From positions 1 to 64,000 of the forward strand of contig NZ_RWKH01000003.1 in the NCBI RefSeq assembly GCF_003984625.1: DNA of 64,000 nt. Reading direction: 5' to 3'. Positions 42,152-51,533 of this stretch are shown piece by piece (position 1 is the first letter of the stretch; every line of letters begins with the position of its first letter). This stretch comes from Variovorax sp. DXTD-1 (lineage in GTDB: Bacteria; Pseudomonadota; Gammaproteobacteria; Burkholderiales; Burkholderiaceae_C). The position numbers and the translations under genes are program-made. The notes beneath the pieces were generated by a model. It was not told where the DNA came from, did not search any database, and was given only the letters and a program-made list of their open reading frames with translations.

Positions 42152-43423
42152 TCAATCCTCCCGAACAAGCACATCCCCCTCAAACCGATACCGAAAATAA
42201 AACCACTTCTCAATCTCCGACTTGGCCTCCATGCGGAAAGCCGTAATCAGCCTTTCCCCATCGGTCTTCAGATAGATCGCGCCGTACACCTCGACGTTGC
42301 TGCGCGCGAGTTCTTTCACGTCGGCCTTGAGCTGGGTGATCTTGTCCGGCGAAAGCGTGCCTGCGGCGAGCTTGTCGATGCCGGCCAGCAGCTTGTCGAC
42401 GGAGTTCTTGTTTTCCATCGCGCGCGAGGAGCGCTGGAGCTCGGTGGAAAGAATCACCGGCGCGCCACCGCGGCCGAAGCGGCCCAGGCGGCCGAGCAGG
42501 TCGGGCCTGGGGTGGATGTGGCCCTCTTCGTCTCCTGACGAAATGATGAAGGCGGCGGGGTTCACGGCGTCCAGAAACGCGTCGGTCACCTTTTCGGAGC
42601 CGTGGTGGCACGACTTCATGATGTCTGACCTGAAGGTATCTCGCGCCTTGGTCACCATGTCGTCGTAGGCCGTCGTGCCGGTCTTCGGGAACTTGCTCGC
42701 GCCGGTGTAGTGCTGCAGCAGGAATTTTTCGGCTCCCTCGTTCAGGTCGCCGCCGAACAGCACGCTGAACTTGCCGTACTGGAGCCGCAGGATGACGGAA
42801 TGCCCATTCTTGGTTTCGTTGAACGAGCCCAGCTGCCGCAGCGCCGGCATGCCGTCGGGGCCTTCTTCGACGACAGGGGCCAGCACCCGAATCGTGTAGC
42901 CGCGGTCGTCGGACGGAGCAAAGTCGGGCATCCAGGCAATGTCGTCTTCCACTGTCGCGTGCTGCACGGAGAGCATGCAGATGTCCTGGATCTTCGGGTT
43001 CTCGAGCGCGGCTTTCATGACCTGCGGAAACAGGTGGTTGGTGCCGGCGTTCTCGAAGATGGTCTTTACCGTTGCGTAGTCGGTCGCAAGGTCGCCGATG
43101 TAGGCAACGGAAGCGCCGTCTTCCTTCACGGGCTTGCCGCCCAGCTTCTCCCAGGTTCCGCTCACGGGCCGCTCGACGAGCCCGTTGTGATAGACCGCGC
43201 CGAACCCGATGCCGGGGTCTGCAAAGATGTCCTTGAATCCCAGGTAATGGTCGCTGGTGGACGAGCGGGCGGCCCAGTCGATTTCTAGCCAGCCGTCGCC
43301 AAGGTCTTTCTTGACCTTGAGGAAGTCGCCCCAGATGACTTCGCGAATCTTTTTCTTCTTGTCGTCGAAGAGGTGAACGGGGCTTCCGTCCGCGCGCAAA
43401 CTGACGAACCGGTGTGCTGCCAT
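42152..43423 (-). CDS. ComEC/Rec2-like metallo-beta-lactamase-fold protein, possibly internally deleted
   Basis: A 423-residue protein from Met at 43423 (a GAGGGGG site precedes it); a longer form from 43555 is possible. Late motifs of a ComEC-type metallo-hydrolase are clear: FSVLFGGDLNEGAEKFLL, then MKSCHHGSEKVTDAFLDA and SSGDEEGHIHPRPDLLGRL. However, the first metal motif HxHxDH is not intact. The sequence reads STSDHYLGFKDIF, keeping only the final DH, and it follows directly after a short beta-rich domain ending in GDGWLEIDW. The strand and loop normally found between these parts are missing, as if ~50-60 residues were deleted in frame. It may be inactive. Confidence 0.7.
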   Translation of the reverse strand: MAAHRFVSLRADGSPVHLFDDKKKKIREVIWGDFLKVKKDLGDGWLEIDWAARSSTSDHYLGFKDIFADPGIGFGAVYHNGLVERPVSGTWEKLGGKPVKEDGASVAYIGDLATDYATVKTIFENAGTNHLFPQVMKAALENPKIQDICMLSVQHATVEDDIAWMPDFAPSDDRGYTIRVLAPVVEEGPDGMPALRQLGSFNETKNGHSVILRLQYGKFSVLFGGDLNEGAEKFLLQHYTGASKFPKTGTTAYDDMVTKARDTFRSDIMKSCHHGSEKVTDAFLDAVNPAAFIISSGDEEGHIHPRPDLLGRLGRFGRGGAPVILSTELQRSSRAMENKNSVDKLLAGIDKLAAGTLSPDKITQLKADVKELARSNVEVYGAIYLKTDGERLITAFRMEAKSEIEKWFYFRYRFEGDVLVRED

Positions 43424-43654
43424 GCGCCCGCCCCCTCGTTTTTTGACGAATCCCGCACTTTTAGCAGCGCGGGGTGCAGGCGCATCACTCAAAAGCGGTA
43501 TGGCATTAGGCAGGCGGCTCCGGACAATGGCGGCTTTGTTGCTGGAAGTCTGCATTCAGGCTATGGGAGTTGACCCGATCCCTGAAGACATCAACATGTA
43601 ACACTATAGTTGCAGCACAATTCCGGGCAGCGAAAACTACAGCCTGAGATCGCC

Positions 43655-44482
43655 ATGACCCTGGATGAACTGTTTGCCGAAAGCCATTTGCTTCCCACGG
43701 TGCCCAAGGTGGTGTTCGACTTGATCGAGCTCTTGCGCAACGAGGACGCCTCCATTCCCGTGGTTGCACGCAAGGTCGAGCTCGACCAGGTGTTGACGGC
43801 CCGGGTGCTGCGCATGGCCAACTCGCCGTATTTCGGGCTGCGCCGCAAAATCCTCTCGATTCAGGACGCGATCCAGTTGCTGGGCTTCTCGTCCATCCGC
43901 TCGCTGGTGGTGAGCTCTGGCCTTACGGGTACGTTCCGCAAGGTCGACGGGGTGCACCTGCCGTCTTTCTGGTCGCACAGCCTGCGCGTGGCGGCGGTGG
44001 CGCGCTACCTTGCCGGCAAGACCCGCAGCGTGGACCAGAGCCTTGCGTTCACCGTGGGCAGCATGCACGCCATCGGCCACCTGATCATGGCCGGCGCCAT
44101 GAAGGAGCAAATGGCCAAGCTCAACGCCGTGCATCCTTTCGACATGATGGGCCGGCTCGAGGTCGAGCGGCAGAAGTTCGGCTTTCACTACGGCGAAGTG
44201 GGCGCCCGGCTGGCTGCCCGATGGGAGTTTGCGCCCGAGTTCATCAGCGCCCTCTCTTGCTTTGCCAACCCGATGGAAGCCGAGCAGGTCGACCCGCTGG
44301 CCAATGTGCTGCACCTTGCCGTCTGGCGCGTTGCGCTGGAGCGCGAAGGCCTGCGCATTGGGGACGCGCAGCACGTGTGGCCGGCGCAACCGGCCGATGC
44401 CATCGGTCTTTCTGAAGACGTGATGCAGGACATGCCGGCCCCCCGTGAACTGGCGTCCGACCTGGAATCGATGATCGCCTGA
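43655..44482 (+). CDS. HDOD domain-containing protein
   Basis: A 275-residue single-domain HDOD protein, a signalling family related to HD-GYP but without a full HD catalytic site. Recognisable blocks are LPTVPKVVFDLIELLRNED, LTARVLRMANSPYFGLRRK and SIQDAIQLLGFSSIRSLVVS, followed by FWSHSLRVAAVARYLAG and the MHAIGHLIM region. Such proteins regulate motility, biofilm or gene expression without known chemistry. The ATG 43655 start fits the family. It lies between the metallo-hydrolase-like gene (divergent) and the yqjI-like gene. Confidence 0.88.
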   Translation: MTLDELFAESHLLPTVPKVVFDLIELLRNEDASIPVVARKVELDQVLTARVLRMANSPYFGLRRKILSIQDAIQLLGFSSIRSLVVSSGLTGTFRKVDGVHLPSFWSHSLRVAAVARYLAGKTRSVDQSLAFTVGSMHAIGHLIMAGAMKEQMAKLNAVHPFDMMGRLEVERQKFGFHYGEVGARLAARWEFAPEFISALSCFANPMEAEQVDPLANVLHLAVWRVALEREGLRIGDAQHVWPAQPADAIGLSEDVMQDMPAPRELASDLESMIA

Positions 44483-44630
44483 TCGTCGTTTGACTGCCCG
44501 TTGAGGGCGGTGCCTGCCGCCCTGTTTTGCCTGGCTCCGGCCAGCGCCTCCTTCTTCCTCTCCCCTCTGACCGCGCCTTGAACGGTGCCGCACGACGATG
44601 CGGCAGGCACAGTCGTTTGACTTTTTTAGA

Positions 44631-44654
44631 TATATCGAAAATAATTTCGACATA
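44631..44654. promoter_or_regulatory. Candidate YqjI/PadR operator
   Basis: The arms TATATCGAAA and TTTCGACATA (nine of ten bases paired) are separated by four bases, 18 bp before the PadR-family start. The position suits autoregulation. Confidence 0.6.
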
Positions 44655-44672
44655 CTTCGAGAGGACATCGAT

Positions 44673-45242
44673 ATGCGACACCCCCACTTCGGCCACCACC
44701 ATCACCACCACTGCCACACGCCCCGTGGCGAGCACGAAGACGGCCTTTCCGGTGGCCGTGGCGGGCGCGGCGGCGGGCGGGTGTTCGGCCATGGCGGCCT
44801 GCGTTTTGTGCTGCTGCGGCTCATTGCCGACAAGCCAGCCCACGGCTACGAGCTCATCAAGGCCATTGAAGACCGCCTGGGCGGCAGCTATGCGCCGAGC
44901 CCCGGCGTGGTGTACCCCACGCTCACGCTGCTCGAAGAAATGGGATACCTGAGCGTGGAAACCGCCGACACAGGCGGGCGCAAGCGCTACAGCATCACGG
45001 CCAGCGGCCAGGAGTTTCTGGCCGCCAACAGCGACACCGCCGACGCGATGATGGCCCGCATGAACGGCGGCGTAGACGGTGCCGGCCCGCGCGGCGGGCG
45101 CCCGCCGCAGGTAACGCGCGCCATCGAGAACCTGAAGCTCGCCATGCGCATGCGCCTTTCGGGCCCGCCCCTCACAGAACAACAAGCCCACGATTTCGCC
45201 GCGGTGCTCGACAGCGCCGCCCAGCAACTGGAACGCATCTAG
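44673..45242 (+). CDS. yqjI: PadR family regulator, YqjI-like (metal-responsive)
   Basis: A 189-residue PadR-family protein. The N-terminus is His-rich (MRHPHFGHHHHHHCH), then Gly/Arg-rich, just like E. coli YqjI, where this part binds nickel or iron. The winged helix follows with PAHGYELIKAIEDRLGG and SPGVVYPTLTLLEEMGYL. The ATG 44673 start is chosen because GAGAGG lies eight bases upstream and because the His cluster begins here. The next gene, 15 bp away, is the YqjH homologue, the known YqjI target, so this unit should adjust siderophore-iron reduction to metal supply. Confidence 0.88.
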   Translation: MRHPHFGHHHHHHCHTPRGEHEDGLSGGRGGRGGGRVFGHGGLRFVLLRLIADKPAHGYELIKAIEDRLGGSYAPSPGVVYPTLTLLEEMGYLSVETADTGGRKRYSITASGQEFLAANSDTADAMMARMNGGVDGAGPRGGRPPQVTRAIENLKLAMRMRLSGPPLTEQQAHDFAAVLDSAAQQLERI

Positions 45243-45257
45243 AAGGCTTTTTCTGAA

Positions 45258-46103
45258 ATGACCGACTTCTCGACCGACACACCTACAGCATCCTCCTTGC
45301 CCGACCGCACGCCGCGCCGCGTGCGGCACGAGCTTCGCTTCAGGCAGCTCACGGTAAAAACCGTGCAGCGCATCACGCCGCACCTGATCCGCGTCACGCT
45401 CACGGGCGACGACCTCACGGGCTTCACGAGCCCGGGCTTCGACGACCACTCGAAGATCTTTTTTCCCGATGCCGCGACAGGCGAGCTCACGCTGCCGACC
45501 ACGGGGCCCGACGGCCCGGTGTGGCCCGCAAGCGGCCGGCCGACCATGCGCGACTACACGCCGCGCCGGTATGACGCACAGGCCAACACGCTGGAGCTCG
45601 ACTTCGCCCTGCACGAAGCCGGCCCTGCCACCCAGTGGGCCGAACAGGCCAAGCCCGGCAGCGTGCTCGGCGTGGGCGGGCCGCGCGGCTCGTTCATCGT
45701 GCCGACCGATTTCGACTGGCACCTGCTGATCGGCGACGACACCGCCCTGCCGGCCATCGCACGGCGCCTGGCCGAGCTGCCGGCCGGTGCGCGAGTGGTG
45801 GTGCTGGCCGAGGTCGACAGCGAGGCGGACCAGGTGCCGTTCGAAACGCGGGCCGAGCTCACGCTGCAGTGGGTGCACCGCAAGGGCGCGGAACCGGGAT
45901 TGAGCCCGGTGCTGCTCGACGCGCTCAAGGCAATGAAGCTGCCGGCGGGTGACTTTCACGCCTGGGTGGGGTGCGAGTCGGCCATTGCGAAGGCGCTGCG
46001 CGCGCACCTGGTGGGCGAACGCGGCGCCAATCCGAAGTGGGTTCGCGCTTCAGGCTACTGGCGCCGCGGTGCCGTGGCCACGCACGACACGCACGACGAG
46101 TAA
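45258..46103 (+). CDS. yqjH: Siderophore-interacting protein (YqjH-like NADPH-dependent ferric reductase)
   Basis: A 281-residue FAD-binding reductase that releases iron from ferric siderophores in the cytoplasm. The flavin motif RDYTPRRYD near residue 97, the GSVLGVGGPRGSF loop and the C-terminal SIP domain (GDDTALPAIARRLAELPAG, then WVGCESAIAKALRAHLV) are complete. It follows the YqjI-like regulator in the same direction, unlike E. coli where the two are divergent. A long palindromic repeat lies immediately after the stop. Confidence 0.9.
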   Translation: MTDFSTDTPTASSLPDRTPRRVRHELRFRQLTVKTVQRITPHLIRVTLTGDDLTGFTSPGFDDHSKIFFPDAATGELTLPTTGPDGPVWPASGRPTMRDYTPRRYDAQANTLELDFALHEAGPATQWAEQAKPGSVLGVGGPRGSFIVPTDFDWHLLIGDDTALPAIARRLAELPAGARVVVLAEVDSEADQVPFETRAELTLQWVHRKGAEPGLSPVLLDALKAMKLPAGDFHAWVGCESAIAKALRAHLVGERGANPKWVRASGYWRRGAVATHDTHDE

Positions 46104-46111
46104 CCCGCATT

Positions 46112-46225
46112 GCTCCTTCCCCTTTGGGGGAAGGTAGGGATGGGGGCACGCAGCGTATCAAGCGTTCGCTGTTCTTGATACGCCGCCTGCCCCCACCCCT
46201 GCCCTCCCCCAGAGGGGGAGGGAGA
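46112..46225. repeat. Composite palindromic intergenic repeat
   Basis: Three hairpins lie within ~110 bp between yqjH and corA: CCTTCCCC/GGGGAAGG (46115-46134), GTATCAAG/CTTGATAC (46155-46181) and CCCTCCCCC/GGGGGAGGG (46202-46222). In addition AGGGATGGGGGCA (46135-46147) pairs with TGCCCCCACCCCT (46188-46200) with one mismatch, so the whole forms a long imperfect palindrome. Such REP-like or MITE-like elements between convergent genes may also end transcription on both strands. Confidence 0.85.
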
Positions 46226-46232
46226 AAGAAAT

Positions 46233-47210
46233 TCAGAGCCAACCGGCGCGCCTGAAGCGGTAGTAAAGATAGCTGCAGGTGCCGCCCATCAGTGCCAGCG
46301 CGGCCGCATAGCCGTAGCGGAGTTTCAGCTCCGGCATGTGCTCGAAGTTCATGCCCCAGATGCCGGCAAACGCGGTGCACACCGCAAAAATGCTGGCCCA
46401 GGCGGCAAGCCGCTTGGTCACTTCGCTCTCTTCGATGGTGACCATCGACAGGTTCACCGAAATGGCCGTGCCAATGGTGTCGCGCATCGCGTCGATGGAG
46501 CCGTTGATGCGAACCAGGTGGTCGGCCACGTCGCGAAAGTACTCCTGCGAACTCACGCAGATCTGCGGCACCCGCCCTCCGTGCAGCTTGCCGGCCGCTT
46601 CGGTCAGCGGCGCCACCGCGCGCTTGAGGATCATGCTGCGCCGCTTCAGGTCGTAAAGCTGCTTGATCTTGTCGCGCGCCGCTCCGCCTTGCGTAAAGAT
46701 CTGCTGCTCGATGGATTCAAGCTCCACTTCGAGCGCGTCGATCACCGGAAAGTAGCGATCGACCACCGCATCCATCAGCGCATACAGCACAAAACCCGCG
46801 CCGTTGCGCAGCAAGTCGGGCTCGCGCTCGCAGCGTTCGCGCACACCCAGAAAGCCCTGCTGGCTGCGGTTGCGCACCGAAAGCACGTAGTTCTTGCCGA
46901 CGAACACGTCGACCTCGCCCACGTTCAAGGCATGCCCGCCTTCGGTAGAGGGCTCGACGAGGTGCATCACCACGAAGAGCGAATCGCCGTATTCCTCGAC
47001 CTTGGGCCGCTGATGGCCGTGGTGTGCGTCCTCTACCGCCAGAGGATGCAGGTTGAATTCGTCCTTCATCTGCGCCAGCTCTTCGGGCGTGGCGTCGCTC
47101 AGCGCCACCCACACAAAGCAGCCGGGGCGGACGATGTATTCGCTGATGTCCTCGACCGGGATATCGCCGAGCTTGGCGCCGTTTTCATAGGCCACGCAGT
47201 TGATCAGCAT
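46233..47210 (-). CDS. corA: Magnesium/cobalt transport protein CorA
   Basis: A 325-residue CorA-type channel. The long cytoplasmic N-terminal funnel is followed by two C-terminal transmembrane helices with the signature GMNFEHMPEL in the loop between them (the GMN motif is the selectivity filter). The start 47210 (MLINCVAYENG) fits the family, and the longer frame adds low-quality sequence. It should import Mg2+, Co2+ or Ni2+. It is 34 bp downstream of a hypothetical gene on the same strand. Confidence 0.95.
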   Translation of the reverse strand: MLINCVAYENGAKLGDIPVEDISEYIVRPGCFVWVALSDATPEELAQMKDEFNLHPLAVEDAHHGHQRPKVEEYGDSLFVVMHLVEPSTEGGHALNVGEVDVFVGKNYVLSVRNRSQQGFLGVRERCEREPDLLRNGAGFVLYALMDAVVDRYFPVIDALEVELESIEQQIFTQGGAARDKIKQLYDLKRRSMILKRAVAPLTEAAGKLHGGRVPQICVSSQEYFRDVADHLVRINGSIDAMRDTIGTAISVNLSMVTIEESEVTKRLAAWASIFAVCTAFAGIWGMNFEHMPELKLRYGYAAALALMGGTCSYLYYRFRRAGWL

Positions 47211-47244
47211 CGGTACTCGTCCATGGTCGATCTTTGAATCGGAG

Positions 47245-47868
47245 TCAGGCCGCCGCGGCCGGATTCGAAGCGGCCGCCAGCGCCGCGGTGGCGGCCAGCG
47301 AAACTTCGATGGCCTGCGTCTCGCTCCTGAGCAGCGCCAGGCCTTTCTCGGCCAACGCAGAGTGGCTTGCAACGTCGGCCCACAGGCTGCCTGCGGCTTC
47401 GGCGCATGTCAATGATGTGAAGCGGATACGGCCCCTTGCCAGTTCCGTGAAGCGCTTTTCGCGCAGGGGGTCGGCCCGGTCCCAGGCGCCGCCGATGAGC
47501 ACTCGCCGGCCGCGCTTGATGCGGGGTTCCAGCTCGGCGAAGAACGGCAGCTTGGCGGACACCCAGCCCAGCATTCCGGAGTTCAACGCGGTGTCGAAGG
47601 CGGTGGGGGCGGTGTGCGCCTTGGCGAAGTCGCGCAATGTGCCAAGCGTGTAGAGCAGCGGGTCTTTCGGCCCGGCTGCACCGCCTTCCACCGGCCTGAT
47701 GACGGGCGGGCCGTTGCCTGCGCGCCCGTCGGGCCGCTTCGATTTGCGCAAGTCGGCAAGCTGGGCAGGCGACATGCAGAGGTACAGCGCGGCAAACTCT
47801 GCGGGCAAGGTGGCGGTGTCGGGCAGCGCGTCCGCTTCAGGGCCTTTGAATTCATCCGGGTGGGCCAT
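47245..47868 (-). CDS. Hypothetical protein with AlpA-like HTH N-terminus
   Basis: A 207-residue soluble protein of no firm family. Residues ~20-75 resemble an AlpA/MerR-like excisionase HTH: LPAEFAALYLCMSPAQLADL, RKSKRPDGRAGNGPPVIRPV and a following LRDFAKAH helix. The GPPVI turn is common in such phage or plasmid helper proteins. The rest is helical with an Ala-rich end. The start ATG 47868 is selected because the HTH begins soon after. It is between corA (same strand) and mutS (divergent). Confidence 0.6.
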   Translation of the reverse strand: MAHPDEFKGPEADALPDTATLPAEFAALYLCMSPAQLADLRKSKRPDGRAGNGPPVIRPVEGGAAGPKDPLLYTLGTLRDFAKAHTAPTAFDTALNSGMLGWVSAKLPFFAELEPRIKRGRRVLIGGAWDRADPLREKRFTELARGRIRFTSLTCAEAAGSLWADVASHSALAEKGLALLRSETQAIEVSLAATAALAAASNPAAAA

Positions 47869-47993
47869 GGGCGCCTTGTTCTTCACGCGGGGTTTGCGTC
47901 GGCGGATTTTAGAGCGGCGGGTGCACGCCGGCCGGCCGCAACCGCCGCAATGCGCACCGGCTTGCCGCCCGCTCGTCCCCGATAATCGCCCGA

Positions 47994-50651
47994 GTGAAAA
48001 CGACGACTGCCCAACCCTCCCCCTCGACCAGCGACTTCTCGGGGCACACACCCATGATGGCGCAGTACCTGGGCCTCAAGGCTAACCATCCGGACACCCT
48101 GCTGTTCTACCGGATGGGCGATTTCTACGAACTGTTCTGGGCCGACGCCGAAAAGGCCGCGCGCCTGCTCGACATCACGCTGACGCAGCGCGGCCAGTCG
48201 GCGGGCCAGCCGGTGGTGATGTGTGGCGTGCCCTTTCATGCGGTCGACACTTATCTTGCGCGGCTCATCAAGCTGGGCGAATCCGTTGCCATTTGCGAAC
48301 AGGTGGGCGAAGTCGGCGCGAGCAAGGGGCCGGTCGAGCGCAAGGTGGTGCGGGTGGTTACGCCCGGCACGCTGACCGATTCGGAGCTGCTCAACGACAA
48401 GAGCGAATCGCTGCTGCTCGCGGTGCACGCGGGCACGCGCAACTTTTGCGGCTTGGCGTGGCTCAGCGTCACGGGTGCCGAGCTGCGGCTGGCCGAGTGC
48501 CCGGCCGATGCGCTTGAAACCTGGATTGCCCGCATCGCGCCGAGCGAGCTGCTCTACAGCGCCGAAGTCACGCCGGCGTTCGAGCAGCGGCTGAAGGCCG
48601 CGCGCTCGGCCACGCCTTTCACGCTCTCGATTCGCCCGGCCTGGCAGTTCGACGGCCGCCTGGGCGAACGCAAGCTCAGCGAGCAGATGGGCAGCAACAG
48701 CCTCGCCGCCTGGAACGCCGAATCGCTGACCAACGCGCATGCCGCGGCCGCCGCGCTGCTGGGCTATGCCGAGCACACGCAGGGCCGCGCCCTCTCGCAC
48801 GTGCAGCGCCTTTCGGTAGAACGCGACGGCGACCTGATCGAGCTGCCGCCCACCACGCGGCGCAATCTCGAGCTGGTGCAGACGCTGCGCGGCGAAGATT
48901 CGCCCACCATGTTCTCGCTGCTCGACACCTGCATGACAGGCATGGGCAGCCGCTTGCTGAAGCGCTGGCTGCTCTCGCCCCGACGCGACCGCGGCGAGGC
49001 GCAGGCGCGGCTCGAAGCCATCGGCGCGCTGCAGTCCACGGTGCTGGGCGGCACGGCCGCGCCCTGGCGCACGCTGCGCGAGCAGCTCAAGAACACGAGC
49101 GACGTGGAGCGCATTGCGGCGCGCATTGCGCTCAGGCAGGTGCGCCCGCGCGAACTGCTGGCGCTAATGCTCGCGCTCGCCAAGGCGGAGCAACTGGCGC
49201 CGCTTCTGCCGCCATCGGTTGCATTGCTCGACCAGATTGCCGAACGCCTCGCGCCGCCGCCCGGCTGCGCGGACCTGCTGGTGAGCGCCATCAAGCCCGA
49301 TCCGTCGGCGCTGGTGCGCGATGGCGGCGTGATCGCCACCGGCCACGACGCCGAACTCGACGAACTGCGCGCCATCAGCGAGAACTGCGACGACTTTCTG
49401 CTGAAGCTCGAAGTGAGCGAGCGCGAGCGCACCGGCATCAGCAACCTGCGGGTGCAGTTCAACCGCGTGCACGGCTTCTACATCGAGGTGACGCAAAGCG
49501 CGCTCTCGAAGGTGCCCGACAACTACCGCCGCCGCCAGACGCTGAAGAACGCCGAGCGCTTCATCACGCCCGAGCTGAAGGCTTTCGAAGACAAGGCACT
49601 GAGCGCGCAAGACCGCGCGCTGGCCCGTGAGAAATGGCTCTACGAGCAGCTGCTCGATGCGCTGCAGCCCTCGGTGCCGGCGCTCACGCAATTGGCCGGC
49701 GCCATTGCCACGCTCGATGCGCTGTGCGCGCTGGCCGAGCGCTCGCACACCCTGCACTGGCGCGCGCCGAGCTTCGTTTCGCACCCGTGCATCGAAATCC
49801 AGCAGGGCCGCCACCCCGTGGTCGAAGCGCGGCTGGCCGAAAAATCGTCCGGCGGGTTCATTGCCAATGACACGGTGCTCGGGCCGCAGCAGCGCATGCA
49901 GGTCATTACCGGCCCCAACATGGGCGGTAAGTCGACCTACATGCGGCAGGTGGCGATCATCGTGCTGCTGGCTTCCATCGGCTCGCACGTGCCGGCGGCG
50001 GCCTGCCGACTGGGGCCCATCGACGCGATTCACACCCGCATTGGCGCGGCGGACGACCTGGCCAATGCGCAGTCGACCTTCATGCTCGAGATGACCGAGG
50101 CTGCGCAAATTTTGCACAGCGCCACCGCGCAGTCGCTGGTGCTCATGGACGAAATCGGCCGCGGCACCAGCACCTTCGACGGCCTGGCGCTGGCCGCCGG
50201 CATTGCGGCCCAGCTGCACGACCGCAGCAAGGCCTTCACGCTCTTTGCCACGCACTACTTCGAGCTGACCGAGTTTCCGGCCACGCACCACTGCGCGGTG
50301 AACATGCACGTGAGCGCCACCGAGGCGGGCCGCGACATCGTGTTCTTGCACGAAATGCAGCCCGGCCCGGCCAGCAAGAGCTACGGCATCCAGGTGGCGC
50401 GGCTCGCGGGCATGCCCGCCGCCGTGGTCAACCACGCGCGCCAGGCGCTCGAGGCGCTGGAGTCGCAGCATGCCCAGACGCGCGCGCAGGTCGATCTGTT
50501 CGCGCCTCCGCCGGTGGCCGAAACGCCGATGGCCAGCGCCGTAGAATCCGCCCTGGCCGCGCTCGACCCCGATGCGATGACGCCACGGGAGGCGCTCGAC
50601 GCGCTCTATGCCTTACAAAAACTGAACACGCGCGAACGCAGCGCCATGTGA
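47994..50651 (+). CDS. mutS: DNA mismatch repair protein MutS
   Basis: An 885-residue mismatch sensor. The N-terminal mismatch-binding domain has [20 protein letters not shown] and FYE in MGDFYELF, where the Phe and Glu contact the mispair. The ATPase has Walker [10 protein letters not shown] and Walker [10 protein letters not shown] near the C-terminal third. GTG at 47994 is the likely start. Length is typical. It acts with MutL to repair replication errors. Downstream is the proteasome-like gene, with a 28-bp gap. Confidence 0.97.
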   Translation: MKTTTAQPSPSTSDFSGHTPMMAQYLGLKANHPDTLLFYRMGDFYELFWADAEKAARLLDITLTQRGQSAGQPVVMCGVPFHAVDTYLARLIKLGESVAICEQVGEVGASKGPVERKVVRVVTPGTLTDSELLNDKSESLLLAVHAGTRNFCGLAWLSVTGAELRLAECPADALETWIARIAPSELLYSAEVTPAFEQRLKAARSATPFTLSIRPAWQFDGRLGERKLSEQMGSNSLAAWNAESLTNAHAAAAALLGYAEHTQGRALSHVQRLSVERDGDLIELPPTTRRNLELVQTLRGEDSPTMFSLLDTCMTGMGSRLLKRWLLSPRRDRGEAQARLEAIGALQSTVLGGTAAPWRTLREQLKNTSDVERIAARIALRQVRPRELLALMLALAKAEQLAPLLPPSVALLDQIAERLAPPPGCADLLVSAIKPDPSALVRDGGVIATGHDAELDELRAISENCDDFLLKLEVSERERTGISNLRVQFNRVHGFYIEVTQSALSKVPDNYRRRQTLKNAERFITPELKAFEDKALSAQDRALAREKWLYEQLLDALQPSVPALTQLAGAIATLDALCALAERSHTLHWRAPSFVSHPCIEIQQGRHPVVEARLAEKSSGGFIANDTVLGPQQRMQVITGPNMGGKSTYMRQVAIIVLLASIGSHVPAAACRLGPIDAIHTRIGAADDLANAQSTFMLEMTEAAQILHSATAQSLVLMDEIGRGTSTFDGLALAAGIAAQLHDRSKAFTLFATHYFELTEFPATHHCAVNMHVSATEAGRDIVFLHEMQPGPASKSYGIQVARLAGMPAAVVNHARQALEALESQHAQTRAQVDLFAPPPVAETPMASAVESALAALDPDAMTPREALDALYALQKLNTRERSAM

Positions 50652-50679
50652 GCGGGCATTCTTCGTGCGAGATGAAAAA

Positions 50680-51519
50680 ATGACTTATTGCGTAGGCATC
50701 AAACTCAACGCCGGACTGGTGTTTCTCTCCGACTCGCGCACCAATGCGGGGGTGGACCACATCAGCACCTTCCGCAAGATGATCGTCTACGAGCAGCCGG
50801 GCGACCGCGTCATGGTGCTGCTGTCTTCGGGCAACCTGAGCATCTCGCAGTCGGTGCGCGAAATTCTGCAGATCGAGGAACTGCGCGAAACCCGCGAGGA
50901 CGGCTCCCAGGGCGACCCCATCACCATCTGGAACGCCAAGAGCATGTTCGATGCCGCGCGCGTGCTCGGCTCGGCCGTGCGCCACGTGTACGACCGCGAC
51001 GCCGAGGCGCTCAAGCATGCGGGGCTCGACTTCAACGTGTCGTTCATCTTCGGCGGGCAGGTCAAGGGCGAAGGCATGCGCCTGTTCCTGGTCTATGCGG
51101 CCGGCAACTTCATCGAGGCCACCACCGAGACGCCCTACTTCCAGGTGGGCGAGTCGAAATACGGCAAGCCGGTGCTCGACCGGGTGCTCACGCCCGAAAC
51201 CCCGCTCGACGAAGCCGCCAAGTGCGCGCTGGTGTCGATGGACTCGACCATGAAGTCGAACCTTTCCGTCGGCCTGCCGCTCGATCTGGTGGTGTACGAG
51301 GCCAACAAGTTCGAGACAGACCGCGTGATCTGCATCGACGCCGACAACCCTTACTACCGCATGATGCACAACAGCTGGGGCCAGAAGCTGCGCGAGGTGT
51401 TCGACAGCATCGAAGACCCGGTGTGGGACGACTCCGCTACCGAGCACCCGCTGAAGATGCCGGCCACGCGGCACAGCCCGCTGCGCAAGATTTCCACGCC
51501 CGACGAAAAGCTCATCTGA
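50680..51519 (+). CDS. Anbu-type proteasome-like peptidase
   Basis: A 279-residue Ntn-hydrolase of the Anbu (ancestral beta-subunit, COG3484) family, forerunner of the proteasome. After Met removal Thr2 would be the catalytic nucleophile (MTYCVGIKLNAGLVFLSDSR), with D18 and K33 completing the site. STFRKM, given in GVDHISTFRKM, is a family hallmark. The ATG 50680 is preferred to an upstream GTG because only it places Thr at position two. In many bacteria anbu lies with transglutaminase-like and alpha-E genes; here it is between mutS and an alpha/beta hydrolase. The substrates are unknown. Confidence 0.85.
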   Translation: MTYCVGIKLNAGLVFLSDSRTNAGVDHISTFRKMIVYEQPGDRVMVLLSSGNLSISQSVREILQIEELRETREDGSQGDPITIWNAKSMFDAARVLGSAVRHVYDRDAEALKHAGLDFNVSFIFGGQVKGEGMRLFLVYAAGNFIEATTETPYFQVGESKYGKPVLDRVLTPETPLDEAAKCALVSMDSTMKSNLSVGLPLDLVVYEANKFETDRVICIDADNPYYRMMHNSWGQKLREVFDSIEDPVWDDSATEHPLKMPATRHSPLRKISTPDEKLI

Positions 51520-51533
51520 GCCCGGCTGCAGCC

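Noticed and set aside
44244..46007. A 587-codon minus-strand frame across yqjI and yqjH
   Set aside because: It is the antisense of well-supported genes with diagnostic motifs and shows no family likeness.
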